A program made the translations under genes and the position numbers. Below are positions 25,881 to 36,599 of a DNA stretch of 64,000 bases, one piece after another. The stretch lies in assembly GCF_921293095.1 (NCBI RefSeq), contig NC_060249.1, positions 85,199,907 to 85,263,906 on the forward strand, in the 5' to 3' direction. The first letter of the stretch is position 1. The number at the start of each line of letters is the position of its first letter. The notes beneath the pieces are model-generated. The model was not told the DNA's origin, did no database searches, and saw only the letters and a list, made by a program, of their open reading frames with translations. Source of the DNA: Ischnura elegans (taxonomy: Eukaryota > Arthropoda > Insecta > Odonata > Coenagrionidae).

Positions 25881-26318
25881 AATTGGCCGGTCTCGTAAAT
25901 TGTAAATTTTTTTCGGAGGAAGTTGTAAAGCGTGTTTTTTTTATTTTCTCGGTTCTGAAAAAAAAAGTCTGTCTCGTGCGTTTGAATATTCCAGCCCCCG
26001 ATCGTTACTTAGTCACGCACCAGTCTCCGTTGCAATCGTCAGATTGTGAGGCATTATTGGGGAGACATTACTGGAAGTATGTAGGTACCGTTTTACTTAT
26101 TGTTAGTTGGAATGATGTTTAGTCACGTCCGGCCTCTAGGTAGCTACCCAGATTCCCCGATTTCAAATTTTTATTTTAGTCAATTTTTTATTTATATTTT
26201 TTATTTATTTATATTTATAGCATGGGTTATATCGAGAGCATGTAATGACGAATAAATGAGGTGTTGTATGAACTTGAAATTCCCAAGGAAACCGTTCCCC
26301 AACACCGCATATTAGACA

Positions 26319-27945
26319 TTGAATTGAGGAAATTTGAGGAGATCACTTTTAAGGCCATTTTTTGTTGTTTACGAGGAGATAGTACAATTGGCACTATGTG
26401 TGTCAAAATTACTCACAAATGTTTGGAATGAATGGATTTATTCGTTTATTTAATAATACATATTGCATTTATGTGAGTTCATGCCTTCAAAGCGTGAGGA
26501 GTAATAGAAATTGAGCAGAAGCTCATGAAGAAATATTTATTGATTTGAAAGGCATTTGAAAGGCGAAACATTGACCGAGCTAAATACTTCCAGAATAGCT
26601 ATTCTAAAGAAAGCTTCAATTAGTATCAATACCGACTATGATAACCAAAGCCCGCTACTAATGGTAAGCTAATCACTTATCCACATTATTATTATGTTTT
26701 TGAATCTTGTCACAGTTGGCGCGAAATATCGTGCCTATATTATTTTAATGCGCTTTAAGCTTCACTATATACGTATAATAGAGTCTCCTAATTCGTGTAT
26801 ACTACTGATTTATATTGAATTTATAACAATTGATTAATATTTTAAATACCTCTTACAAATATATTAGCTTCGATCACATTATCTATTTACCAACAGGCTT
26901 GCGATAGAATTGTTATCACTATAATTCAGGTCTATTACTATTACTAAATCCTTCATAAATCCCAAAATGTTATCTAGAATTCGGACTATCACGGTTCGTA
27001 AGAAGTCTTTATAAATTTATTGGGTTTTATGCTGAATGAGAATGAGACGATTTTACGGCTAAAATTAAATTGGGTTCTACAATTTAAAGATTTTAGCACT
27101 GGTTAAGTTTCTACATCCACGTAAAAATAATTATAGTTTCCATTAATGCACTTTGAGTCGAGAACTTATTTTCAGCATCCCTCTAAATCGTATTTCGCAT
27201 TTCTAGCCGACTATATAGAGGATGTGGACAGAGAAAAATGGGTCATTTGAATTAAAATCTCGGTGTCTTTGACATTCGTGCTGCTACTTACTTTTTTCTT
27301 GAAAACAATCTGCCTTGTGCCGCAATAACAGTAGTGAGGATATTTGTTCATGTTTGACCACTGCAAGCGGTATGTTACCACTGGAAATTAATTTCAGCAG
27401 AGCATGTGGGAGACTATTTCACTGCCTTTGACTTTTTGAAACTAATGAAGTTTCTTCCATTTATTAATTCTTACAAAATTTTATGGCCTAAAAGAATCCT
27501 TAAAATTAGGAATTACCACTGCTCGGCACGAATTTCCGAATATTTAAAGCGGCCGTTTTGAGATGGGAATTGTGTTTCTTATTTCAGAATCGTCCCGAAT
27601 ATTTGTAAATTTCTTCGTAAAAAAGGGTGCACAGAGTTTATGGACTTCATAATCATAATGATAGCAAACGTTATTGAATTTAACTTGCCAAAGTGTGCTA
27701 GGCTTAGGAAGTTATGGAATACGGAACATCATGATTAAGGGTGTAGGAATTTGACTCCATTTCAAAATTTTCATGCCTTGAAATAGTTATTAATTGTTCA
27801 AAATCGTTGTAATATTTAAATATATTTAATATATTTCCTAGGTCAAATCATGACGCTGGTGAAATGTATGTATATTAAACTTTGTTATCTCTAATTGGAT
27901 TAAATTTCAAATATCTGAGAGCTAAGCTGTTTCAATCCATTAAGG
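26319..27945. other. AT-rich spacer upstream of the Harbinger insertion
   Basis: No gene or element could be recognised up to the TAA target duplication at 27,946-27,948. Confidence 0.55.
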
Positions 27946-28280
27946 TAAAGGGGGTTTCACACTGTCAAATTCTCGTCAAATTACGTTCGAGACTCGTTGA
28001 ACAATCTTTATTGAATCTATATGACGTCATGTCAATCGTCATGGCTCGTAGCCACCGAGAGACAAGGCCTACGCAAGCGAGCAGAGAAGGTCGGTGACGT
28101 CAGGACAAGTGGGGTTACAAATGTTGTTAGGGAGTTGTTGATGGAAGGATAGTGGCATTGTCGAAGTGGTAAACAGAAGTCGCTTCAATGAGTGAGACGT
28201 GAAAATAAAACTATAATTTGAAGAAATTAAAGAGGTTTTTAGCAGTGGTTCGTTCTACGGTAGCAGTGGATGTTACTGAA

Positions 28281-28463
28281 GTTCTACCAAAGTGTAAAAA
28301 GTTGTGCAATTAGTCTAACTACCGCAGTGTTTCTGACTGCCGAGGAAATTACAAGACGGGGCCCAAGGTGTCTGTTTTCAATTTCCCGAGCGATCCAGAA
28401 GTTTGAGAAAAATCCATTCGTGCCATTATGAGAGAAGAACTTGAGCCAACAAAGAACAATAAG
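28281..28463 (+). pseudogene. THAP zinc-finger domain exon, degraded
   Basis: The frame starting at 28,281 contains SVSDCRGNYKTGPKVSVFNF followed by PSDPE and, after a stop, a segment ending SIRAIMREE. This is the pattern of the N-terminal half of a THAP domain: CxxxxC, a short linker, then VSVFxFPxDPExxxxWIxAI. THAP domains are C2CH zinc-binding DNA-binding modules used by P-element transposases. Here the first zinc Cys is Arg, the usual Trp of the WIRAI block is Ser, and two in-frame stops occur (near 28,311 and 28,406). The exon ends at a good donor, AAG|GTACGT at 28,464. About 40 bp on, GTGTGTTCAAAATAATTT could encode a decayed VCSKHF, the usual second half of the metal site, but this part is tentative. 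Confidence 0.65.
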
Positions 28464-29393
28464 GTACGTATCGTATAATTATAGAGGTATTGATGAAAGT
28501 GTGTTCAAAATAATTTTTGGTTTTGTTAAAGATGCCTACTTATTATTTCGATGAAATTGCCGAGTTTAAATTTGAAGGGCATGAATCAATGGATACTTTT
28601 AAAGTCTCCTGAGTGATTAAACATTTATATAACGTTCCGGCCTTAGTTATTGGAAGTCTTTTGGCAATGATTGCAGTGGTGGAAAAGTTATTCATTGTTG
28701 AATAGGTAATTCGGCATGTTTAATTTAGTCATGAATCCCATTCGGTGGATCGAAGTATATCATTTAATTCAGATTGATATTGCTTTAAGCTATTCCTGAA
28801 AGGTTCTTAATATGGTAATAAGTAAAGGTAGCACAGTGAAATTACTCAAGTGCATAAAATATCTTTGTTTTTATGTCACCGTTTGATGTGAATGAAATAT
28901 TTTCATGATTTAATATAAATATTTACAATTAATCTTGTGGGTTATAATTAAAGAGATGAGGAGTTGAATAGCGGCATTCACTTACTACTTTAAAATATTA
29001 GAATTTCTTTTAATTTAATTGACAGCAGTCCAAGATTTCCTGTACTTGGAAGTGTGTAAATTATTTTAATTTTATTGTTTGGTGGAGTCAAAGAGTGTAA
29101 ATTTAGTCTAGCTGGCCAAATATTCAAGTACTTACTTAATTAATTACAAATAAAAGAAGCACGGCCGTGGTATAAAAAATCCAACCGGCTAGAGTAGCAT
29201 TTATTAATAGCTTTTTTTATTGGAAGGCTTATTGTATTGATCGCAGCGATAGAAAAGTTATTGCTTTCTAGTTAAAAATTTGGGCAATTCGTCAAATTTT
29301 ATTTATTCATGACTCCTATTTGGTGAATCAATTCTTATTAATTCCTGTAAGCCATAATTCTCGATTATTCAGAGTTAAACAAATATTGTTGTC

Positions 29394-29599
29394 GGTGATT
29401 GTTTTTCGGGTTCATTCCGCGTGGTCTCATATTTTGAGGACGGCAGTTTCGGGCGTGTTCCAGCTCCCGTCTTTGGTTCCAAATGATTGGACATTATCAT
29501 TGATTATCATTTGTACCCGAAGACGGGAGCTGGAACGCGCCCGAAACTGTCGTCCGCAAAATATGAGTCAATGCTGAATGAACCCGAAAACCAATCACC
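29394..29599. mobile_element. 206-bp foldback MITE-like palindrome
   Basis: The arms begin GGTGATTGTTTTTCGGGTTC and pair with the complement ending at 29,599, meeting in a short AT-rich centre near 29,490-29,505. Similarity spans nearly the whole element (CAGTTTCGGGCG, CCAGCTCCCGTCTT and so on). It sits within the THAP element, so it is probably the innermost layer of a three-level nest. The open frames on both strands are by-products of the palindrome. Confidence 0.8.
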
Positions 29600-30039
29600 A
29601 AATAACTCACCGCGGAAGCCTCCGTAATAAATATTGTAGTCATTGGTATCCCTATACACGCTTCAGTTTTCTCAAGGTTAAAAATTAAAGGCATGAGGGG
29701 TAGAATAGAAAAATAGAGTGGTCTAAAGAATTGAAAATGCTTTAAAATAAATTAATAGTCATTCAAAATATCATGCAATGGGAAGTAAGCGATTACTTTT
29801 TATATGAGCGTAAATATGTAAAATATTTAATTTGATTGTTGTACTGAGACCTAAATAGTGAATTGCATTACTTTTACAGGTGTGTGTGAAGAGAATTTTG
29901 CTCCTCATGGCATAATTCGTGAATTAGGGAAGTATGATGAGAGGACAGCGAGATTACTTTCCGCACCATTGAAATGATCACGACTGAGACGCTGTGACAT
30001 CCTAACTTCCCTATTACCCCATCTACCTGTCTTCTCAGG

Positions 30040-30320
30040 CAAGCATACGGGAGAGCCCAGGCAAACGAAGAAAGGTGAAGGAATTTTCTGCATTGGAAGA
30101 GGCGGTGGAGGAAAGCATTAGGGTGAAGGAGACATACGACCGACAGAATATTATTTCAAGCTTAGTGAATCTTGGAGAAAAGTTCAGTTTCTTGATTTGT
30201 GAAATTTTTGGACAGTGGTTCATAAGCATGACTGCATACTTGTTCCGAACACATTATCTTCAACCCCATACCTTGAATTTAGCTCTCTGTTGTGGTAAAC
30301 TAGGCACGCAATATTAGTGT
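30040..30320 (+). other. Possible exon of unknown function in the THAP element
   Basis: A plus-strand frame (30,075-30,317, 80 codons) is Glu- and Lys-rich at its start (containing ALEEAVEESIRVKE) and could form a helix or coiled coil. A further candidate piece at about 31,004-31,155 follows a TTTTCATAG acceptor and contains VIEQEVRALRLLTFGGLVC. Both lie between the THAP exon and the right terminal repeat, where the transposase would be expected, but I recognise no catalytic motif. Confidence 0.3.
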
Positions 30321-31494
30321 TAATTTTGAAAAAGTTCCAATTTTAAAACTAGGGAAGTTTAGCTTACGCAAGAATGTTTATAATGTTGGAATCTGAGGTG
30401 AGACTTTCTCCCAAATGTTTTGATCTGCCTCTTGTGGTAGATATAGCAGTGACTCCTTAGTCATTATCTCTGATTACTGAAAATCTGTCATGCCAGACAG
30501 TGATCCCTGTTATTACTTTATTGGCGAACACCTGTCCTTGAAATCTGTTAACAAGCCTGACTATTCCACAGATATGTAGATATTTAGTGCAATTCTTCTC
30601 TCTCTCTCTATCTCTCAACTTCTGCTTAAAAGTAAAAGTACCAGGGAAATGTGTGCAGCCGCATTTGAGAATGTCCTCTGTGATGTGTACAATTACACTC
30701 GAGTTTTGATGATAATAATAAACATGTTAATACGCAACTGTTGACATCCTTATTTATGCATCACCTCCACTCCCCTATGACTTTTATTTTTAAATAGGTC
30801 CATGGTATCCAGATAATCAATTTCGGAGAGGAGCTCGTCAAGTAAGTGAGATGTCTAAAGCTACCGGAGTGATATACTGAGAATTTTGGTTAAAGCCTTT
30901 GCCAGCTACTTCATTCCGATCAGATTTTAAAACGTATTAATTAACGTCTCGTGGAATTTATCATATATTTGGAGAAAACTAATAAGCTGTTGCTTTTCAT
31001 AGGATTCCCCGCAGCAAAAATGTGTTATTGAACAAGAAGTTCGAGCATTGCGTTTGCTTACTTTCGGTGGTTTAGTTTGCAATCGTAAATATATAAGGAC
31101 GTTAAGAGCTGAATATAGTAAACCTGAAATATTTGTGGTAAATATTTTAACGTAGCAAAGTAAATGCGAAGGAATTCTACTATCTAATTAGAAAGAATTA
31201 CGTTCACTCCAGTTGCAATCGTTCAAGCGAACGACGAGTGGCAATAATCTAACCCTTCTCGTCGTGACGTCACGGCTGGTTGCTCAGGCCTTGTCTCTCG
31301 GTGGCTACGCATGGCTGCGGACATTTGGTCTTGAATGCTCTTGAATCACTTCGTTTCCATCAAATTCGTCTTGTCTTGAACGGTTCTAATTTCTATTGAA
31401 TCTCGAATGGTATTGAAGTGTTTCGACCAATCAGTGAACGATACATAGCTTTCCGAGCCTTGCCAACGCGACCTTGGAGATAACTATTGACATC

Positions 31495-32987
31495 ATGGCC
31501 GTTTGGGAGAGGAACGCTGTGGAAGCCCTCATTAGTTTTTACGAGGAAAAAAGGTGTTTGTACGAAGTAAGCTCCCCAGATTACCACTTGAAGCAGAAGA
31601 GAAGTTCGGCGCTGCAAGACATAGCCACTAATTTGTTGCCTGTAAGTAAAATTATAATTATAATTGTTTTGGTTAACCTTGACCTATACCTAACTCGTGA
31701 AGATATTAACTAATGCAATATTTATATAAATATATATTACGTATATATTATGTGTGATATCGGAATGCTTCGATAATTGTCGTGATAATATTTTGTACGT
31801 TTATTTCCTTAAAATTATAATTTCATTCACAAATATACATTTCTGGAGCTAGGGCTTGTTTCGTTCAAGTGGTGTTGGATATGTTTTTATTTAGATAAGT
31901 GGTGGTCCCGTAGTGGCCTTTATATTGAGTTTTTTGTAATACGAGGTTTCAATGAATCCTACAAAGAATTATTTTGTGGTTACCGCCGATATGGTCTTTT
32001 AAAATATATGTTTACTCGATACTCCCAACAGTTTCGACCTGGTACCACATCGGAGGACGTGAAAACGAAGATAAATGGCCTCCGCACACAATACATGGCT
32101 GAAAAAAACAAATTAATCAGGTCGAAGAAGAGTGGAGCAGGAGTGGAAGAGGTTGTAAGGCCAAAATTGTGGTGCTACAACAATTTAAGTTTCCTTGAAA
32201 GGCATACGGCACCCAGGAAGAGCATATCAAACTTGGATCCAGTGGATCTTAACAAGGTATGCCGATGACACTTGCAAATAAATTCGTCTTTATTACGTAT
32301 AATTTGTTTTGCTGGAATGTGCATTGTTTGCTTCTGGCATGAAGTAATAACATGAAAAGTCAAATTCAAGGGGCATGTTTGGAACGAGTCTATTGTTTGA
32401 GATCGTCCATTGACTCCATTATTTACCATTGTTGATCATCTATTTTGGTTTACTGTTTACGGAAATTTGTGATCTTACTTTGAGTGCCCACTTCAACGCA
32501 GTTACTTCTGCGATATTTATGTTTTAGCTACACTTGAATTCACGAAGGGACTTCTTTGCACTTCTGAACATTACATTAATTTTTTTGTCTGTAGGAAACG
32601 CCCATTGAAATACAATCAGGAGAGTTATCAGATGTCACGGCAGAAGAGCAGCATGAAATTGGTACCATCCCAGTCCCCTTACTCAGTGAAGAGTCCACCT
32701 CTGCCAGCGCTGACCACTGCAACATCTCCTCAAGAAGCGGGTCATCAAGAGGAGTACCGACCCCCAAGAGGAGAAGGACTGAGGAAGCAGACATAACTAC
32801 CTTCCTCTCAAAGGCTTCGTCAGCCCTTGAGCAAGGGACACTGCGGAAAAACACAAAATTTGAAAATTTCGGCCTATTTGTAGGGCAAGAAATTGCCGAT
32901 ATTAGTGACGAAAAAAAACAGAAAGCTGCAATGCAGAAAATTTTTGATATAGTAATGAAAGCTAAAGATGATGAGAATGAAAGTTAA
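31495..32987 (+). CDS. Harbinger MADF-domain accessory protein, three exons
   Basis: Three exons join in phase 0 to give a 254-residue protein: 31,495-31,641, 32,032-32,256 and 32,595-32,987. Introns start GTAAGT and GTATGC and end CCCAACAG and TCTGTAG. The N-terminal ~100 residues form a MADF/Myb-SANT-like fold: residues 4-49 contain the W-x-LISFYEE-x-LYE-PDYH pattern and ALQDIA. Residues 58-104 contain VKTKINGLRTQY, then SKKSGAG and a PKLWCYNNLSFL block. MADF domains bind DNA, and the Harbinger copy helps the transposase reach the nucleus and the element ends. The C-terminal part is Ser/Glu-rich with a basic PKRRR stretch (about residue 180), a likely nuclear signal, then a Lys/Asp-rich helix. 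The start is the ATG in CATCATGG. All frames are open, in contrast with the broken transposase next door. Orientation is convergent with the transposase. Confidence 0.82.
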
Positions 32988-33029
32988 CTATTTTTGTATG
33001 TTTTTTATTTTATAATTTTAATTTACATT

Positions 33030-33700
33030 TTGTTACATTGAATTTGATTGTAAAATAATTGTTAATTATATAATTTGCTTGGTGGAATCACTGTTGTTTG
33101 GTCATTTCTTCAACCCTCAATGGCCATTTGTTAAAAAATCTTGAGTATATTGCATGATTTAAGAATTTGTTTCTACTATCATACCAAATAATCGTATAAC
33201 ATCAGGGAGTACGTAAGCTATATTAGTTGTTCAATTATTATTATTATTATTATTCAGTTTCTGACAAGGTTGCAAACTAACTTAATTTGAAGAAGTTCTA
33301 GAATAAACTTTGGTTTCTGAATCTTAACTTATAGCATTTTAGCCAATAGTCCTTCTATTTCCATGCGATGCAAGGACGCAAATGAGTGCTCTCCTTCTTA
33401 ACACGATTCATTCCAGCAATTTCCTATTTATTAACCATAGGTAGATAAACCATCATCATAGATTTTTTAATTGGTTCATTATGGCATAGTAGGCCACTAT
33501 CACACAAAAAAAGTCTTGATTTGGTTCAAATATAAAAAGCTTTATAGCGCAAGAAGGTTGTGAGTCATCAATAAAGCCAATAACACAAATGAAAAGTGGA
33601 ATAATTTTTCATAGAACTGCAGAAATATTACAATCTTTACTACCACAAAAATCACTAATAACAAAAGGGGGAATGAAATAGAGGAATTCATTAGCACTAC
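33030..33700. other. Non-coding segment between the convergent Harbinger genes
   Basis: This AT-rich stretch holds the 3' ends of both transcription units. It includes a (TTA)n microsatellite at about 33,236-33,258. No further gene is visible. Confidence 0.6.
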
Positions 33701-33706
33701 CACAAC

Positions 33707-35102
33707 CTACATGCCATTTCCCAATGGTAGTATTCCATCAGTCACAAAATATTCGCAAAATTCATCCCTAATAGCTCTCGCATCGTTATTGTGCCTATTT
33801 CCACCCTGTCTTACCAATTGACCGTCAAGTATTGGGCCCTCCCTCCACACTCCAGGAATTACCCTTCCATCACTCATCACTCTATCTACCAGACCTTGAG
33901 GCAAGTAATTAGCGTCCTTCTTTGATCTCAAAAAGTTGTGTAGTACTATACAGGCTAGTGTCACAATTTCCACTTTTTCAACAGAGAGATTGATACAGTT
34001 TAATAGTATTCTGAAGCGGTTCACTAAAATACCGAAAGCATTCTCTGATGTCCGCCTTGCCCGGCTAAGGCGATAATTAAAATTTCTCTTCTGCAAACTC
34101 AGTCCCCTATCTGGATATGGTTTCATTATGTTATGTTGCAGAGGAAAAGCATCATCTGCCACAATCACATGAGGGACACCGAGTACACGGCCAGGCAAAG
34201 CTATGTTCGGGGGTATATGCAAAGAATTTTGGCGCAATGCCTCAGCAAGGGTGCTCTCAAGAAAAACACCGCCATCACTCACTCTACCATTCACCCCGAC
34301 ATCGATGTATAAAAATTTATATCTGGCATCTACTAATGCTAACAGCACAATACTGTGTGAGCCTTTATAATTGAAATAGAAAGACCCGTCTGCTCTTGAG
34401 GATCTAAAATGTATATGCTTCCCATCAAGAGCACCAATGCAATTGGGAAAATTCCATTTTTCCTGAAATTCCCTTGCTATTTCCCCCCATTCATCAACAC
34501 TTCTCGGCATCTGAAATGAAAGATAATACATTAAAAATTCAAATCGAGGAATGCTATACTTATGTTCATATTAAATGGAGTGAATTGTACAAATTTTATC
34601 TAATTAGCTCGTTTCAAACAACTTACCTTCAAGAAATTCTCTTTCAGAACTTCATAAATAGCTCTGCATACTTGAGGTACAAAAAGAGAAATAGTATTGT
34701 GAGCAATCCTCGTGGAGTACTGTAGACTTTTGTAAGACTACAGTACTCCACGAGGCTAAAGATGAGGCGAGAAGTGGCTAAAAATCTCAGAGTCACCGCC
34801 AACCTATGTTTTGCCGAGATACATTCCCGTAAAATTGTGTCTCTTTTAGATATGAGAGGCGACACCAACTCCAGTAACTCTCTAAAATTGTTGTTATCCA
34901 TCCGGAGGAAGTTGGTGAAAGATTCCGGATCCTCCGTTTCCAATTCCCGGTACAGCAAGCTCATGCTACCAGCGGCATACCTCCGGCTTAACCATTCTCT
35001 TGACCAAAGCCTTCGACGATTTCTCCTCCGACCTTGCAGTACTGCTGCCACTACTCCTACGCAAAATGCCACTCTTGCTATATTTGCGTTGTCATTATCC
35101 AT
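33707..35102 (-). pseudogene. Harbinger DDE transposase, two exons, frameshifted
   Basis: Exon 1 (35,102-34,627; an upstream in-frame ATG at 35,159 is possible) carries the N-terminal helical region, including ESFTNFLRMDNNNFRELLE and KHRLAVTLRFLATS. The intron (34,626-34,511) runs from GTAAGT to TTTCATTTCAG. Exon 2 (34,510-33,707) is fully open for 267 residues and holds the DDE_Tnp_4 catalytic core. The first Asp is in GALDGKHI, the second in YIDVGVNGRVSDGG, and the Glu in RRTSENAFGIL; VADDAFPL lies between the last two. These residues coordinate the metals for strand transfer. A 26-bp insertion at 34,721-34,746 shifts exon 1 so that it ends in a stop before the donor. Without it the two exons would encode about 417 residues, the usual family length. 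It is a recent pseudogene and otherwise well preserved. Confidence 0.88.
34708..34755. repeat. 48-bp palindrome disrupting transposase exon 1
   Basis: Arms of 18 bp (CCTCGTGGAGTACTGTAG and complement) surround a short spacer. The inner 22 bases (34,721-34,742), themselves palindromic with ends TGTAG and CTACA, are flanked by GTAC on both sides. Without one GTAC and the 22-mer, the site is a 22-bp perfect palindrome in the reading frame. Confidence 0.8.
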
Positions 35103-35559
35103 CGTCGGACGCAAAACCAGATTTAATAATTGTAATGATGTATCAAATGATGATATCAAAACGTTGTTATGAGTACGGGTTTCTACGCGCTTTATCAGAG
35201 AATAGAACGCTATACGTTTTTCCTTTGTCGATCATGTTGACTATCGGTATTCAAGTCAATTCAAGCTTTCTGGAACAGTCTGAAAGAACGCTCAACTCGA
35301 TTCAATGTGTGTTGAACAATCACTCTTGAAAGACCGTCTCGAATGGTCTTGAATCTTCATTTAGCGTTCAAGACGACTTGTTCAACGTTCCTTGTTCATG
35401 ACATCTCGAATAGTGTGAAAGAGGCTTAAAAGTTTTAAGTCACGCAATATTTGAAACGGAGAGCATGGTGGATCCAGAGACGGGCTATGGGACACAATAT
35501 ATGATAGTATTAACGCAATATATGAGGTTCGTGGGTTATCCCTCACTTTCTACCGCCAG

Positions 35560-35830
35560 AATCCTATCACTTGCCTGCTGGAAACCTACCACTCTTATCC
35601 ACCTTTCCGGTTAATACTAAAGCTACCCCACGTTGACTTTCCTCCCTACCACTATATGTAACCCTATACCCATCATTCCAGTTTTCCCAAACATCCTTCC
35701 ATCTCACTTCGAGCAATCCTAAGATATCTAACCTCCCTTTCTCCTTTCCACTTTCGATATTGTGTAGCTTGCCGTCCCGCATCATTTTCCAAGCATTTCA
35801 TGTCCCTGCATTAATTAATTAATGCCCTCT
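35560..35830 (-). pseudogene. LINE apurinic-like endonuclease fragment
   Basis: The minus frame 35,785-35,567 contains RLDILGLLEVRWKDVWENW, then GYRVTYSGREESQRGVALVL. This matches the N-terminal endonuclease region of arthropod non-LTR retrotransposons, in which (I/V)LGLxExRW holds a metal-binding Glu and YSG-x-G-x-x-GVA-x-(V/L) follows. That nuclease nicks target DNA for reverse transcription. The fragment is truncated on both sides and the reverse transcriptase is missing. It lies just outside the right Harbinger end. Confidence 0.72.
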
Positions 35831-35869
35831 TCTTCTCCGTATTCTTTTTTTTCTATCTTATATTCAAGG

Positions 35870-36020
35870 GGACTCCAGAAAAGAAGGTTCCGGAACATGG
35901 CGGTTAGGCGCTATATCTGTAACCGTTTCGCGCGCATTTTATACGGCCACGCCACGCGCCACTAGGCAGCTGCATCTCGTTCAATTGTAACTTCCGCCAT
36001 TAGCCGTAGTGGAAGTGGTC
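35870..36020. mobile_element. Possible solo mariner-type terminus
   Basis: GGGGACTCCAGAAAAGAAG followed by GGTTCCGGAACATGGCGG has the look of a mariner 5' end and resembles in layout the end at 60,761 (CGAGGACTGTCCAGGAAG). There is no transposase frame and no second terminus nearby, so the call is weak. Confidence 0.25.
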
Positions 36021-36534
36021 TTTTTTGTTGATAATTGTCTCACATGCGTTAAATGTGTATTTATATGACTTATTGGCTCAGTTACGTATTACTACCGTTT
36101 ATTACCTCGTGAAAATTGAATATAGATGACTCGTAGCGCCGCGAGTGGCGATTTTGAAATCTAATTTTAATGCGCGCTAACAGTTCTTGCGGGGGACTTT
36201 ATCATCCTATTGTGTAATATTGGTGGTTATATTTTTTTACTCATGGTAAGTCTCTGCAAGAGTTTCGCATGCTGACTAATTTGAGGACCTTGACGACCCC
36301 GCCGACGGGGTACCTATCTATGAATTTCTGAGACTCGTTTGATTTTTACTCCGTGTTTTCAGGGAAGGGATAGTTGGTAGAGTTTCCCTTTTCTATTCAA
36401 ACATTGCTTTTTACGTCACACCATCGCGTGGACTACCTTTCTTCTTGCTCCTATATTACGACCTATATGAAATAGGGAGTGATTGAGAAAGAATCCCTCT
36501 AGTGTAGCTCAAAAGGTCATAGGAGCGCGTAAGG

Positions 36535-36588
36535 TTTCCCTTAGGCTACTGCCTTTTCCATCGTGAAAAGGGTGTTGCCTAAGGGAAA
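36535..36588. repeat. 54-nt strong hairpin
   Basis: An outer 12-bp stem (TTTCCCTTAGGC with GCCTAAGGGAAA) and an inner 7-bp stem (CCTTTTC with GAAAAGG) are separated by a symmetric 5/5 internal loop and close on a 6-nt loop. It could be a microRNA-like precursor, a mini-foldback or a template-switch product. There is no expression evidence here. Confidence 0.7.
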
Positions 36589-36599
36589 AGAATTCATCA

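Larger units (their letters stand above)
23121..26318. mobile_element. Possible transposon bounded by ~250-bp inverted repeats
   Basis: The left arm (about 23,121-23,378) and right arm (about 26,083-26,318) are inverted copies. They share GGAACGGTTTCCTTGGG (with one change), ACATGCTCTCGATATAACCC, GAAATCGGGGAATCT, GGACGTGACTAAACATCATT and AACAATAAGT(G/A)AAACGGT. The arms diverge at an internal AT-rich piece with length differences. The interior (about 2.7 kb) contains a later MITE and a possible SINE but no recognisable transposase. Exact termini and target duplication were not found, so this may be a decayed element or an inverted pair of another repeat. Confidence 0.6.
28040..31316. mobile_element. 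Nested THAP-domain (P-like) DNA transposon
   Basis: Perfect 24-bp terminal inverted repeats (CGTAGCCACCGAGAG onward) lie at 28,047-28,070 and 31,286-31,309. They are bounded by direct CATGGCT at 28,040-28,046 and 31,310-31,316, so a 7-bp (or imperfect 8-bp) target duplication is visible. Removing the element plus one duplication rejoins the Harbinger left subterminal region. Inside are a degraded THAP exon and at least two other possible exons, but no intact transposase core was recognised. P-family transposons combine 8-bp duplications with THAP domains, which makes P-like the best guess. Confidence 0.7.
27949..35426. mobile_element. PIF/Harbinger DNA transposon (with nested insertion)
   Basis: The element is flanked by TAA on both sides (27,946-27,948 and 35,427-35,429), the 3-bp TWA duplication typical of PIF/Harbinger. 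Its ends are AGGGGGTTTCACACT on the left and, read from the right end inward, AGCCTCTTTCACACT. Subterminal regions (about 31,320-31,420 and 35,280-35,380) carry repeated TCTTGAA and CTCGAATGGT motifs, plausible transposase-binding sites. It encodes the two proteins expected of the superfamily, a MADF/Myb-like DNA-binding protein (31,495-32,987, +) and a DDE transposase (33,707-35,102, -). The nested THAP-type element at 28,047-31,309 accounts for 3,263 bp plus one 7-bp duplication. The element proper is therefore about 4.2 kb, a normal length for an autonomous Harbinger. Confidence 0.88.

Noticed and set aside
29394-29599. GAAAC within this palindrome as another hammerhead
   Set aside because: There is no CTGANGA at the required place before GAAAC, so the core is incomplete.
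31393-31617. Minus-strand frame opposite the MADF exon 1
   Set aside because: It is a shadow of the MADF coding exon.
34117-35329. Plus-strand frames (85, 136 and 109 codons) opposite the transposase
   Set aside because: They are antisense shadows of the transposase exons.
27949-35426. Harbinger limited to about 31.3-35.4 kb with its own left end there
   Set aside because: The TTTCACACT end and TAA duplication are found only at 27.95 kb. The intervening 3.3 kb has its own inverted ends and duplication, so nesting explains the layout better.
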